Source: Clostridia bacterium | GTDB lineage: Bacteria > Bacillota > Clostridia > Christensenellales > CAG-138 | Direction: 5' to 3' | Length of the DNA stretch: 64,000 bases | Assembly: GCA_017614315.1 (NCBI GenBank) | Contig: JAGACA010000010.1 | Location: 104,511 to 168,510 of the forward strand | Part shown: piece after piece, positions 1 through 8,720 of the stretch | Layout: each line of letters begins with the position of its first letter | Position numbering within the stretch: the stretch's first letter is position 1 | The notes under the pieces: model-generated | The model's database searches: none | The model's input: the letters and a program-made list of their open reading frames with translations, nothing else | What the model was told of the DNA's origin: nothing | Made by a program: the position numbers and the translations under genes

Positions 1-396
<396 letters not shown>

Positions 397-448
397 GCTA
401 TAAATTTGAAACTTTTTGCGATTATTCCTGAAAAAGAACAAATATAAC

Positions 449-477
449 TTGACACAAAGGACCTTTTGATGGATAAT
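449..477 (+). promoter_or_regulatory. glnS promoter
   Basis: TTGACA (449-454), 17-bp spacer, GATAAT (472-477). A near-consensus housekeeping promoter about 27 nt before the glnS ribosome binding site, divergent from the gap promoter. Confidence 0.75.
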
Positions 478-510
478 TTAGTGTGAATATTTATGAGCCG
501 GAGGCCGGTT

Positions 511-2157
511 ATGGAAGATACTAACGTATCCCGCAGTTTTATTGAAGAATTCATCAAAGAGGATTATGAGAATTATCCCGTTGTCAAGACGAGGTTTCCC
601 CCCGAACCCAACGGTTATCTGCATATAGGTCACGTAAAGGCGATGTGGGTCGATTTCTCAATGGCGGAGAAATTCGGCGGCGCCTGCAACCTGCGCTTTG
701 ACGACACGAATCCCGTCAAGGAGGACGTCGAATTCGTCGAGGCCATCAAGCACGATATAAACTGGATGGGCTTCAAGTGGGATAAGCTCTGCTACGGCAG
801 CGATTATTTCGATAAATGCTACGAGCTTGCGGTAAAGCTCATCAAAAAGGGCGCGGCGTACGTCTGCGATCTTGACAAGGATCAGATAAGGGAATACCGC
901 GGAACGCTCACCGAGCCGGGTGTCGACAGCCCTTACAGGAACAGATCCGTCGAAGAGAACCTCGATCTTTTCGAACGCATGAAGAACGGCGAATTCCCCG
1001 ACGGCGCGAGGACGCTCCGCGCGAAGATCGACATGGCTTCCCCCAACATCAACATGCGCGATCCCGCCCTTTACCGCATACTTCACAGGAGCCATCATCA
1101 CACCGGCGACAAATGGTGCATATATCCCATGTACGACTTCGCGCATCCCATACAGGATGCGATCGAGGGCGTTACACATTCTCTCTGTTCGCTTGAATAC
1201 GAGGCGCACCGTCCGCTTTACAATTGGGTCATCGATCAGTGCGAGTTCGAGCACAAGCCCCGCCAGATCGAATTTGCAAGACTGAATATAACGAACACCG
1301 TTATGAGCAAGCGATATCTGCGCATGATGGTCGAAAACGGCGTCGTTTCCGGCTGGGACGATCCGAGGATGCCCACGCTCTGCGCAATGCGCCGCAGGGG
1401 CTATCCCGCCGCCGCGATACGCGATTTCCTTGAAAGAGCCGGCGTCGCCAAGGCCGATTCGATTGTGGATTACGCCATGCTCGAGCACTGCGTAAGAGAA
1501 AACCTCAACGTTAACGCCGTGCGGACAATGGCCGTCACAGATCCCGTCAGGCTCCTGATAGAGAACTGGGACGATTCGAAGACCGAAGAGATCGAGCTTG
1601 AAAACCTGCCTGTGGACGGGATCGAGGGCGGCGGAACGCATACCGTGCCCTTCGGCCGCGAGCTTTATATCGAGCGCGATGATTTCATGATCGATCCGCC
1701 CAAGAAGTTCTTCCGTTTGAAGCCCGAAGGCGAAGTCCGTCTCAAGGGCGCGTACATCATAAGGTGTACTGGCTGGGAGACCGACAGCGACGGGCGCGTT
1801 ACGCTTATCCGTGCGGAATACGATCCCGAGAGCCGCTCGGGCGAATGTCAGCGCAAGGTCAAGGGCACCATCCACTGGGTGCCCGCGGACAAGGCGATCC
1901 CCGCGGAGTTCAGGCTTTATGAGCCGCTCTTTACCGAGGCCGCGATCGATCCCGATCACATTTTGGACAGCGTCGATCCCAACTCCATAACCGTGATGCA
2001 CGGTTTCGTCGAGCCGTATCTTAAGGACGCGAAGCCCGGCGTGCCTTATCAATTCATGCGCGTCGGATATTTCACCGCGGATCCCGATTCCAAAGAGGGC
2101 TCGCCCGTATTCAACCGCACGGTCGGGCTCAAGGACAGCTACAAGCCCCAGCAGTAA
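511..2157 (+). CDS. glnS: Glutaminyl-tRNA synthetase
   Basis: Class I aminoacyl-tRNA synthetase charging tRNA(Gln) with glutamine; 548 residues, close to the family's usual 550. The HIGH signature is at residues 38-41 within PPEPNGYLHIGH, and the KMSKS-like VMSKR is at 264-268. The C-terminal half is the anticodon-binding beta-barrel domain (for example GTIHWVPADKAIPAEFRLYEPLF). An ATG lies upstream at 493, but GGAGG at 500-504 sits 6 nt before the ATG at 511, so 511 is chosen. It has its own TTGACA/GATAAT promoter. A membrane M23 gene follows 15 nt downstream and is probably co-transcribed. Confidence 0.95.
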   Translation: MEDTNVSRSFIEEFIKEDYENYPVVKTRFPPEPNGYLHIGHVKAMWVDFSMAEKFGGACNLRFDDTNPVKEDVEFVEAIKHDINWMGFKWDKLCYGSDYFDKCYELAVKLIKKGAAYVCDLDKDQIREYRGTLTEPGVDSPYRNRSVEENLDLFERMKNGEFPDGARTLRAKIDMASPNINMRDPALYRILHRSHHHTGDKWCIYPMYDFAHPIQDAIEGVTHSLCSLEYEAHRPLYNWVIDQCEFEHKPRQIEFARLNITNTVMSKRYLRMMVENGVVSGWDDPRMPTLCAMRRRGYPAAAIRDFLERAGVAKADSIVDYAMLEHCVRENLNVNAVRTMAVTDPVRLLIENWDDSKTEEIELENLPVDGIEGGGTHTVPFGRELYIERDDFMIDPPKKFFRLKPEGEVRLKGAYIIRCTGWETDSDGRVTLIRAEYDPESRSGECQRKVKGTIHWVPADKAIPAEFRLYEPLFTEAAIDPDHILDSVDPNSITVMHGFVEPYLKDAKPGVPYQFMRVGYFTADPDSKEGSPVFNRTVGLKDSYKPQQ

Positions 2158-2172
2158 GTTAATATCCGGATA

Positions 2173-3366
2173 ATGGAAGAAAAAAAAGAAGTCAAAAGAA
2201 TAGCTGCTCCCGAAAAGCTGAGCAAGGTCTGGATGATAATCCTGATCTTCACGGCTGTTCTTGTTGTCGTCTGTTTCGCCGTTATCCGTTTCCGTCAGAA
2301 GGACGACGATAACAATAACGTTCACGTCGATCCTGTCCCGACGGCTTCCGCGCCGGCGCCCACTGCGGTCGGTACGCAGGCCGCCTTCACCCCGTCCCCC
2401 TCCGGATCCGCCGATCCCGGAGTCCCCGCGGAGACAGAAGCCCCGCGCGTTTATTCCAAGACCGCCGTCGTTATCGACGGGACTACAGCGGTAATAATGG
2501 CGAGCCGCGAGGCAGCGGAAGAGCTTCTTAGGAATGTCGAAATGCATTTTATGAACGCGGGCAATATGCCGGACAACGCCGTTACCGAGCTCAAGACCCC
2601 GATAGAGCTCGTCGACGCTCCGGACGACGCCGAGACGACAGCGTATGACGCGGCGTTCTCATATCTTATAAGCAAAAGGACCCCCCTCGTTTACGTCAGC
2701 ACCGCGACGTTCGTCGAGGAGGTCTATACCCAGTTCAAGACCACCGTCATAGAGGACGGCAGCCTGCCTGTCGGTCTTCGCATCGTCGAGAGATACGGCA
2801 TGGACGGCGTTGAGCGCAATACGCACACTGTTATCTATTTCAACGCCATCAAGCAGTCCGACAAGATATCGGAATCCTTCACGGTCAGGGCATACGTAAA
2901 CGCGGTGATCCGCGTCGGCACCAAAGACATCCCCGATGACTATGTCCTGAATTCCGATTTCGGAAAGGATCCGACCGACGCAAAAACGCTCGAATTCACC
3001 GTGCCCCTTAAAGGCAAGATCATCAGATACTTCGGCCCGTATCCCGATGAGTTCCACCAGGGTATCGATATAAAAGCCGAGGACGGAACGCCCGTTGCCG
3101 CCGCGTGCAGCGGCACAGTAGTGTCTGTAATGATCCGCGGCGCATATGGTTTAATGGTGGAGATCGACCACGGAAACGGCGTGACAACGCGCTATGCCCG
3201 CCTTAAGGGCGTGACCGTCGCCGTAGGCGACGCCGTCGAAGCGGGCGATATTATCGGCAGCGTTTCGGGCGATGAATACTCGTCCTTCCTGCACTTTGAA
3301 CTTAGGATCCAATGTGTGGCATACAACCCGCTCAAGATCCTGAAAGAACGCGAATTCAAAAGCTGA
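2173..3366 (+). CDS. Membrane-anchored degenerate M23/LytM protein, SpoIIQ-like
   Basis: A 397-residue protein: charged N-terminus, one membrane span (about residues 20-41, WMIILIFTAVLVVVCFAVI), a Pro/Ala/Thr-rich linker (about 50-95), a middle region of unknown fold, and a C-terminal LytM/M23 domain (about 275-385). The zinc-ligand positions look kept: H295 and D299 in FHQGID, and H374 in FLHFEL. The two catalytic histidines of LytM appear replaced: the His of YAHL is R343 (YARL) and the first His of HxH is F372. Such degenerate LytM domains are known in SpoIIQ, which pairs with SpoIIIAH during engulfment, and spoIIQ lies near murA in Bacillus. A structural role in sporulation is inferred. 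Active endopeptidase looks unlikely. Confidence 0.7.
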   Translation: MEEKKEVKRIAAPEKLSKVWMIILIFTAVLVVVCFAVIRFRQKDDDNNNVHVDPVPTASAPAPTAVGTQAAFTPSPSGSADPGVPAETEAPRVYSKTAVVIDGTTAVIMASREAAEELLRNVEMHFMNAGNMPDNAVTELKTPIELVDAPDDAETTAYDAAFSYLISKRTPLVYVSTATFVEEVYTQFKTTVIEDGSLPVGLRIVERYGMDGVERNTHTVIYFNAIKQSDKISESFTVRAYVNAVIRVGTKDIPDDYVLNSDFGKDPTDAKTLEFTVPLKGKIIRYFGPYPDEFHQGIDIKAEDGTPVAAACSGTVVSVMIRGAYGLMVEIDHGNGVTTRYARLKGVTVAVGDAVEAGDIIGSVSGDEYSSFLHFELRIQCVAYNPLKILKEREFKS

Positions 3367-3407
3367 TCGGTCATGATCCCGTCGGCTTCATATAATCATT
3401 GACCCAC

Positions 3408-3433
3408 AGGAGGATGCTCCCCGGCCGGGGAGC
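3408..3433 (+). promoter_or_regulatory. SD-like AGGAGG followed by an 18-nt perfect palindrome in the murA leader
   Basis: AGGAGG (3408-3413) is followed by a perfect palindrome (3416-3433), which can form a 7-bp GC-rich stem with a GGCC loop. It sits between the SD-like sequence and the murA ATG at 3446. No T-run follows on either strand, so it is not an ordinary terminator. It could fold away the spacer or control murA translation. Confidence 0.5.
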
Positions 3434-3445
3434 GAAAAAGCTATT

Positions 3446-4717
3446 ATGGCATATTACAGGATCAACGGCGGAAAGCCATTGGAAGGACAGGTCACGATCA
3501 GCGGAGCAAAGAATGCCGCTCTCGCGATAATACCGGCGGCTATCCTCGCCGGTCAGCCCTGCGTTTTGGAGAATCTGCCGCTGATAGAGGACGTACAGGT
3601 ACTTGCCCGGATACTCCGCACGATGGGAGCCGAGGTCGAGCTCAACGATAACGGCTGCATGCGCATCGATCCCACAAAGATAAACAATTTCGACGTCACC
3701 TTCGACATGGTCTCGAAGCTTCGCGCTTCTTATTATCTGCTCGGCGCTATGCTCGGCAGATACGGGCACACGGCGCTCCTTTTGCCCGGCGGATGTCACA
3801 TAGGCAACCGTCCCATCGACTTCCACATCAAAGGCATGCGCGCACTCGGCGCGACTGTCGAGATCAAAAACGGAATCGTTTACGCCAAGGCCGACGAGCT
3901 TCACGGCGCGGAAATATACCTTGATATGGCGAGCGTCGGCGCGACCATAAACATCATGCTTGCCGCCTGCCGAGCGGATGGTATGACCGTCATCGCAAAC
4001 GCCGCGAAGGAGCCGCACGTCGTCGACGTGGCGAACTTCCTTAACATGATGGGCGCGTCCATCAAGGGCGCTGGCACAGACGTAATAAGGATCCGCGGCC
4101 GCAAGGAGCTGCACGGGTGCAATTATGCCATCATTCCCGACCAGATCGAGGCCGGAACGTTTATGATAGCCGCCGTCGCCACGAAGGGCAACGTCGTGAT
4201 AAACAACATTATCCCCACTCACCTTGAGGCGATCTCTGCGAAGCTTATGGAATGCGGAGCGCATATCACCGAGGGCGACGACGGCAGCGAGTTCTATCTG
4301 CAGGTGCAGGGCGGCGACAGGCTCCGTGCCGTCAACATCAAGACGCTCCCCTACCCCGGGTTCCCGACCGACCTTCAGCAGCCTATCATGGCGCTCCTCA
4401 CTATGTCGAAGGGCAACAGCTATATCGTCGAGAACATATTCGAGGACAGATTCAACCATGTTCCCGAGCTGATCAGGATGGGCGCTTCCATCAACGTCAA
4501 CGGCAGGACGGCTATCATTGAGGGCGTAGACAGGCTGTACGGCGCTTCGGTCCAGGCGACGGATCTTCGCGCCGGCGCCGCGCTTGTCATCGCCGCGCTC
4601 AGCGCCGAGGGAACAAGCATTATAAGAAATATCCACTTCATCGACAGAGGTTATGAGAATATCGAGCAGAAGCTTCGCGCTCTCGGAGCCGACATCGAAA
4701 GGGTCGAGGAAGACTGA
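3446..4717 (+). CDS. murA: UDP-N-acetylglucosamine 1-carboxyvinyltransferase
   Basis: First committed step of peptidoglycan synthesis: transfers enolpyruvate from PEP to UDP-GlcNAc in the cytoplasm. The protein has 423 residues, normal for MurA. The K22/N23 pair is in [12 protein letters not shown], and the catalytic loop [12 protein letters not shown] carries Cys117, so fosfomycin sensitivity is expected. [10 protein letters not shown] and later domain motifs are intact. The start [14 protein letters not shown] matches the family, but no close SD is seen: the nearest strong AGGAGG is 32 nt upstream, beyond a GC hairpin. It follows the SpoIIQ-like gene by 79 nt and ends in a strong terminator. 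Confidence 0.96.
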   Translation: MAYYRINGGKPLEGQVTISGAKNAALAIIPAAILAGQPCVLENLPLIEDVQVLARILRTMGAEVELNDNGCMRIDPTKINNFDVTFDMVSKLRASYYLLGAMLGRYGHTALLLPGGCHIGNRPIDFHIKGMRALGATVEIKNGIVYAKADELHGAEIYLDMASVGATINIMLAACRADGMTVIANAAKEPHVVDVANFLNMMGASIKGAGTDVIRIRGRKELHGCNYAIIPDQIEAGTFMIAAVATKGNVVINNIIPTHLEAISAKLMECGAHITEGDDGSEFYLQVQGGDRLRAVNIKTLPYPGFPTDLQQPIMALLTMSKGNSYIVENIFEDRFNHVPELIRMGASINVNGRTAIIEGVDRLYGASVQATDLRAGAALVIAALSAEGTSIIRNIHFIDRGYENIEQKLRALGADIERVEED

Positions 4718-4744
4718 TAGGACAGCATTAAAAGCCGCATGTAA

Positions 4745-4770
4745 GGGTGCATTCGCATAAGGAGATGCGG
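4745..4770 (+). repeat. Copy 1 of a short intergenic repeat (GGYGCATTCRCWTAA...)
   Basis: The 24-mer around 4746-4769 is nearly the same as that at 22898-22921; both read GGTGCATTC, then R, C, W, then TAAGGAGATGCG. An inverted, shorter relative lies at 4986-5003. In all three cases the motif lies just 3' of a gene and in that gene's orientation. Confidence 0.6.
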
Positions 4771-4805
4771 GTTTTCAGCCCTTAATAAGCCCAAGGAACA
4801 AAACG

Positions 4806-4841
4806 ATCCGGGGATACGCGAATATCCCCGGATATCTTTTT
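4806..4841 (+). terminator. murA terminator
   Basis: Perfect 11-bp stem ATCCGGGGATA (4806-4816) / TATCCCCGGAT (4823-4833), 6-nt loop, then a run of five T (4837-4841). Confidence 0.85.
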
Positions 4842-4985
4842 GCTTTACGGCTGAAAACCGCATGCGTCTCAAAAGAGGAGATTTTTGTGCCGTGCGGGGC
4901 GAAAAGCGCAGGAATGCTTTTTATAGTCTTTCGAGCATTTTCAACGAAGCATGGCGCAGAAAGATCCCTTTTGAGGCAGTATATC

Positions 4986-5003
4986 ATTAAGCGAATGCGC
5001 CCG
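4986..5003 (-). repeat. Copy 3 (partial, inverted) of the short intergenic repeat
   Basis: On the minus strand this reads GGCGCATTCGCTTAA, matching GGYGCATTCRCWTAA. It lies about 28 nt beyond the stop codon of the minus-strand amidohydrolase. Confidence 0.45.
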
Positions 5004-5030
5004 ACGCAGCTCTTTTTATTGAATAATGTG

Positions 5031-6416
5031 TCAGCTGTTTTCACTTTCGAGTATGCTGTATGGCGGCAGCCAGCTCTCCTCTTTCTTCGAATCGAGCCTT
5101 GTCCACAGCGCGTCTGCGGCGTTTTTGATCCTGCCGCACATCTCGTTTTCGTCGAACGAAACTATCTTCCTGTTTATCATGAGTATCCGTCCGGCGCACA
5201 TCGTCATGGTGCATTCCGCTCCGCTTGCGCCGAGGATCAGCTGGCTGTCGAAATTCTCCGCGGTGATTGCCGTCGGCGGCTTCCGGCCGAGTATTATGAT
5301 ATCCGCCGGCGCGCCTTCGCGGAGCGAGCCGATCCCCTTGGGGAAATACGTTTCCGCGAGCAGCCTGTTGTTTTCGAACAAAGCCTCCGCCGCCTCGCCG
5401 AGACCGACGTAACATTTGCCTGTTCGGTTCCTTTCGGCAAGCACGAGAGCCCTTGCGCTTTCAAGCATATCGAACGTGAACGAATCGGTGCCGAGGCCGA
5501 CCTTGACGCCCATTTTCAGCATGTCCGCGACCGCAGCGGAGCCGACTGCGTCCGACAGATTGGACTGCGGGCAGTTAACGACGAACGCGCCGGATGAAGC
5601 GATCAAACCGAGCTCCTTTTCGGTCGTGTGGATGCAGTGCACGAGTATCGACTTGTCCGTTACGGCTCCGAGTTCGGAAAGTCTTGCTACGGGCGTTTTG
5701 CCGTAATTGAGCTCGCAGACGCTCCCGTCCTCCGTCCCCTCCGATACATGGATGTGGAATCCTGTCCTGCCGGCGTTCCTTCTGACGCTGTCGGAGATAT
5801 CTATATCCGAAAGCGTGAACGGCGCGTGAAGGCCGAACATCGCTTTGATCCTGTCGTCGCCTGCGGTCTCCGCATACCCGATGAAGTTCTCGTTTTCGGC
5901 GATCGCCTCGGAACACGGTCCGAATCCGCATCTGTGGCTCGTTTCGTAGCAAAGGCAGCCTCTTATCCCGGCTTCCTTGACCGCTCCGGCTATTGCAAAG
6001 AGCGATCCGCCAACGCGCTTATAGCTTGCGTGATGATCGAAAACGGTTGTGACGCCGTTTCTTATGCAGCCGATGATCCCGGCGTATGCCCCGGCGGAAA
6101 CATCGTAAAAGCCAAGCTCCCTGTCGAGCTTCCAGCTCCTTTTGCACATGTTTTCGTAGTGGGAACCGGGAAAAAGATCCTTCGGTATGTATCCCGCAAT
6201 AAGGGACGAATAAAGATGTGCGTGAGCGTTGATGAGCCCCGGCATTATGACGCCTCCGCCGGCGTCTAAAAGCTCGGCTGTCGGATAGTCCGATTTCAGC
6301 GAGGCGTAATCTCCGACGCGTTTTATCACGGCTCCGTCCGTAAGTACGGCGCCGTTTTCATAGAAGGGCTTATCCCTATCCCGCGTTATCATGCGACCGT
6401 TTCCGATAAGATACAT
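5031..6416 (-). CDS. ssnA: SsnA-like metal-dependent amidohydrolase
   Basis: A 461-residue TRZ/ATZ-type amidohydrolase. The first metal motif is H65-A-H67 in PGLINAHAHLYSS. Further features are VFDHHAS...GGSL (about 125-140), GLHAPFT, GFHIHVSEG, ILVHCIH and LGTDSFTFDM with the metal Asp. The DHHAS-GGSL, HAPFT and HIHVSE segments recall the SsnA family, found in bacteria in a selenium/purine-related cluster with YgfK and a molybdenum hydroxylase. None of those partners is in this window. The substrate is unknown; guanine deaminase or another cyclic amidine deaminase is possible. SD AAGGAG precedes the ATG. The family is certain, the symbol less so. Confidence 0.75.
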   Translation of the reverse strand: MYLIGNGRMITRDRDKPFYENGAVLTDGAVIKRVGDYASLKSDYPTAELLDAGGGVIMPGLINAHAHLYSSLIAGYIPKDLFPGSHYENMCKRSWKLDRELGFYDVSAGAYAGIIGCIRNGVTTVFDHHASYKRVGGSLFAIAGAVKEAGIRGCLCYETSHRCGFGPCSEAIAENENFIGYAETAGDDRIKAMFGLHAPFTLSDIDISDSVRRNAGRTGFHIHVSEGTEDGSVCELNYGKTPVARLSELGAVTDKSILVHCIHTTEKELGLIASSGAFVVNCPQSNLSDAVGSAAVADMLKMGVKVGLGTDSFTFDMLESARALVLAERNRTGKCYVGLGEAAEALFENNRLLAETYFPKGIGSLREGAPADIIILGRKPPTAITAENFDSQLILGASGAECTMTMCAGRILMINRKIVSFDENEMCGRIKNAADALWTRLDSKKEESWLPPYSILESENS

Positions 6417-6453
6417 TGGCCGAATTCTCCTTACATATTGTAGAATTTATAAC

Positions 6454-6482
6454 ATTTTATCACCTGCGAATTTATTATGCAA
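6454..6482 (-). promoter_or_regulatory. Probable promoter of the SsnA-like gene
   Basis: Minus strand: TTGCAT (6477-6482), 17 bp, TAAAAT (6454-6459), about 38 bp before the start codon. Confidence 0.5.
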
Positions 6483-6497
6483 CAATGTATGAAGACC

Positions 6498-6526
6498 TTG
6501 TATATCGCGGGCGGCTGTGGTATAAT
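6498..6526 (+). promoter_or_regulatory. Promoter of the zinc-ribbon membrane protein
   Basis: TTGTAT (6498-6503), 17 bp, TATAAT (6521-6526), preceding the ATG at 6581 with SD CGGAGG. Confidence 0.65.
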
Positions 6527-6580
6527 GAAAAAAGGAATAATTTGTAATGAATTATTGATCCCACATACGGAGGAAATAAC

Positions 6581-7405
6581 ATGATCTGTTCGAAATGCGG
6601 CTACGTTGCACTTGACGGCGACGTATTCTGTATCAAATGCGGCAACCCCCTCAATAAGCCGGAACCCGCACGTCCCGAGTCCGTTCATTTTGAGGAAGCT
6701 CCCGTTCCTGAGGCCGAGGTCGATTATGCGGAGCCTGAAGCAGAGGAAACTCCCGCTCCCGTATTCGCTCCCGCCGAGGCCGAAGAAGCCATAGACAGCG
6801 CTGAGAAAGCCGTCGAAGCGGCAGCCGAAGAAAGCTCCTTCGATGCTGCGGAGCCCGTTAAGGAAGCCTTCGAGCCGGAAGAGCCTGCTCCCGTTGAAGA
6901 AATAAAAAGGGATCTTTTCGCTGTCAAGGCGCCTAAGCCCGAAGAACCCGCGTCTGCTCCCGCGCCCGTGCCCGAACCCGAGACCGAGGCCGTGAAGCAG
7001 GTCGCCGAAGAGACGGTCCCCGTATCCGATCCCGAGCCCGTGTTTTATTCAGATCCCGACGCTCAGGATAACGACGAATACGAAGAAGAAGAGGAAGAAG
7101 AGAAGCCTGCCCCCAAGAAGGCTCCCAAGAGGATCACCACCCGCATCGAGCGCCCGCTTTCCGTCTGGGGATTCATATGGCGCACGATACTGTTTTCGAT
7201 ACCCGTCGTGAACATCATTCCGCTCTTCATATTCGCTGTCGCTCCGGGTGTAAACAAAAACAGCAAAAACTATGCGTCTGCGCTGCTAATCCTCCTGCTG
7301 ATCGGCATGATCGTTCTGGTCGTTCTCGGATTCCTTATTTTCACCTCGACCGATTCGACGGTGCTGCACGATTTCATATTCAAATATTTCAAGATCTCGA
7401 TCTGA
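6581..7405 (+). CDS. Zinc-ribbon protein with long acidic linker and C-terminal membrane segments
   Basis: A 274-residue protein of unknown function. It opens with a double-CxxC zinc ribbon (MICSKCGYVALDGDVFCIKC, Cys 3/6 and 17/20). A strongly acidic Ala/Pro/Glu linker follows (about 25-175), ending in a DNDEYEEEEEEE tract and a KKAPKR basic stretch. The C-terminus (about 190-260) has two hydrophobic stretches (WGFIWRTILFSIPVVNIIPLFIFAV and ALLILLLIGMIVLVVLGFLIF). The ribbon is therefore held on a flexible arm at the membrane's inner face. Similar ribbon-linker-membrane proteins are common in Clostridia without known function. It has its own promoter and SD, and ends in a bidirectional terminator shared with aroE. 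Confidence 0.8.
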   Translation: MICSKCGYVALDGDVFCIKCGNPLNKPEPARPESVHFEEAPVPEAEVDYAEPEAEETPAPVFAPAEAEEAIDSAEKAVEAAAEESSFDAAEPVKEAFEPEEPAPVEEIKRDLFAVKAPKPEEPASAPAPVPEPETEAVKQVAEETVPVSDPEPVFYSDPDAQDNDEYEEEEEEEKPAPKKAPKRITTRIERPLSVWGFIWRTILFSIPVVNIIPLFIFAVAPGVNKNSKNYASALLILLLIGMIVLVVLGFLIFTSTDSTVLHDFIFKYFKISI

Positions 7406-7411
7406 TCGGAC

Positions 7412-7452
7412 AAAAAAAGCATCCACCGGCTTGGCCGGTGGATGCTTTTTTA
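7412..7452. terminator. Bidirectional terminator between the zinc-ribbon gene and aroE
   Basis: Stem GCATCCACCGGC (7419-7430) / GCCGGTGGATGC (7434-7445), 3-nt loop, flanked by A-run on the left and T-run on the right, so it works for both convergent genes. The aroE stop codon lies inside the T-run. Confidence 0.85.
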
Positions 7453-8187
7453 TGGGTCGACTCCCGTGAAGATCCTGAACGCTCTCAGCGCCTGCTTCAG
7501 AAGCATCAAGCTTCCGTCGAGCGTCATGACGCCCCTCTCCCGAGCCTCGGCGACGAGACGGGTCTTGCCTTTTTCAAGATAGACCATGTCGAAAACGGCG
7601 TCGGGACGCATCGTATCGAGAAATCCGAGATCGGCGAAATCTTCCCTGTCCTTCATTCCGAGCGGCGTAGCGTTGACGAAGAGATCGGCTCTTTCCGAGC
7701 ATCCTTCCATCAGCCTTTCGTCGAACGTCGTCGTTTGGCTCGGGCTCCTCACGAGAAGTACGGGCTTCGCGCCGTTTCTTTCAAGCGCACGGTACGCCGA
7801 CAGCGCCGCCCCTCCCCTGCCGAGTATGAACGCTTTTTTTCCGTAGGGATCGAACCCGTGCTCCATCAGAGCGTCGACGAGCCCGTCGCCGTCCGTATTG
7901 AAGCCGGAATAGACGCCGTCCGAGACAGCCACAATATTGACCGCGCCGCAAGCCTCCGCCGATCCGTCTAAAAAGTCGAGATACGGGATGATCGCTTTTT
8001 TCAGCGGCATGGTCACGGCAAATCCGTCAAGGCCGGACGTGATCTTCTTCAGATCCGGGAGCATATCAGTATTAAAAAGGATCCTCGAAAACTCCGCCTC
8101 TATCCCGTGCTTTTCAAAAAGCGGAGCGTATATCTCGGGCGATCTCGACTGAGCTATGGGATCTCCGATGACAGCAAAACGTTTCAT
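7450..8187 (-). CDS. aroE: Shikimate dehydrogenase
   Basis: Reduces 3-dehydroshikimate to shikimate with NADPH in the aromatic amino acid pathway. The 245-residue protein is a little shorter than the usual 270-290. Substrate site: SRSP (S14, S16) and VTMPLKK with the likely catalytic K63. NTDGDG (97-102) supplies the conserved Asp. The nucleotide loop is LGRGGAALSA, an R-for-A variant of GAGGAA. NATPLGM is also present. It is divergent from aroQ, the preceding enzyme of the pathway, across about 90 bp, so both shikimate steps probably share control. Confidence 0.93.
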   Translation of the reverse strand: MKRFAVIGDPIAQSRSPEIYAPLFEKHGIEAEFSRILFNTDMLPDLKKITSGLDGFAVTMPLKKAIIPYLDFLDGSAEACGAVNIVAVSDGVYSGFNTDGDGLVDALMEHGFDPYGKKAFILGRGGAALSAYRALERNGAKPVLLVRSPSQTTTFDERLMEGCSERADLFVNATPLGMKDREDFADLGFLDTMRPDAVFDMVYLEKGKTRLVAEARERGVMTLDGSLMLLKQALRAFRIFTGVDP

Positions 8188-8240
8188 AAGCCTTATCCTT
8201 TGTATGGATTAATGACATTGTACCATATCGCGGTAAAATA

Positions 8241-8249
8241 TGCTATAAT
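8241..8249 (+). promoter_or_regulatory. aroQ promoter, extended -10
   Basis: TGCTATAAT (8241-8249) is an extended -10 (TGn-TATAAT). TTGTAC at 8218-8223 lies 20 bp upstream, too far for an ideal -35, so the extended -10 may compensate. The SD AAGGAGG and ATG (8278) follow closely. Confidence 0.55.
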
Positions 8250-8277
8250 ATCCAAGAAGCATTTTCAAGGAGGAAAT

Positions 8278-8709
8278 ATGAAGCTTTTGATACTCAACGG
8301 CCCGAATCTGAACATGACCGGCAATCGGGAGCCTGAGATATACGGTACAAAAACAATGGATGAGATAATCGGCGATCTCCGTATCAGGTCGAAGGAATAC
8401 GGTATATACATAGGGCACGTCATTACGAACCACGAAGGAAAACTGATCGACGAGCTACAGACTGCGCATGAAGAATATGACGGTGTGCTGTTAAACGCCG
8501 GAGCTTTGACGCATTACTCATATGCGCTGCGCGACGCGATAAGCGCATGCCGCGTTCCGGTCGGGGAGATCCACATGAGCGATATCCTTTCCCGCGAGAG
8601 CTTTCGCGCAGTGGACGTAATATACGACGTATGCGCGTTCCGGATAATGGGGTACGGCGCGGAAAGCTATTTCCTCGGCGTTATGAAGATACGGGATATG
8701 CTCGGCTGA
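8278..8709 (+). CDS. aroQ: 3-dehydroquinate dehydratase, type II
   Basis: Converts 3-dehydroquinate to 3-dehydroshikimate. The 143-residue protein begins MKLLILNGPNLNMTGNREPE, with the catalytic Tyr22 in EIYG and the catalytic His99 in VGEIHMSD; TNHEG and LLNAGALTHYSYALRDAI are also typical. The usual GxGxxGY tail is weak here (IMGYGAESYF). The start at 8278 is chosen because AAGGAGG lies just upstream; longer in-frame extensions overlap the aroE promoter region. A strong terminator follows. Confidence 0.94.
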   Translation: MKLLILNGPNLNMTGNREPEIYGTKTMDEIIGDLRIRSKEYGIYIGHVITNHEGKLIDELQTAHEEYDGVLLNAGALTHYSYALRDAISACRVPVGEIHMSDILSRESFRAVDVIYDVCAFRIMGYGAESYFLGVMKIRDMLG

Positions 8710-8720
8710 TTAAAACATGA

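Larger units (their letters stand above)
4718..5030. other. Intergenic region between murA and the amidohydrolase, with nested inverted repeats
   Basis: No convincing gene. It holds the murA terminator (4806-4841), flanked by long inverted arms (about 4758-4780 and 4849-4873, sharing GCGGTTTTCAGCC-type sequence). Two copies of a short repeated motif are present: GGTGCATTCGCATAA near 4746, and an inverted relative near 4986-5003. A GAGGAG followed by GTG at 4887 opens a frame, but it runs on antisense into the next gene and is rejected as coding. Confidence 0.6.

Noticed and set aside
658..2547. Long reverse-strand open frame of 629 codons opposite glnS
   Set aside because: It is antisense to glnS and the M23 gene, which have clear motifs and SDs. 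Long antisense frames arise from the GC-rich third positions here.
3371..4636. 421-codon reverse-strand frame opposite murA
   Set aside because: Shadow of murA; no recognisable domain and no SD.
4887..5597. GTG-started frame with GAGGAG in front
   Set aside because: It runs antisense into the amidohydrolase and has no recognisable protein features.
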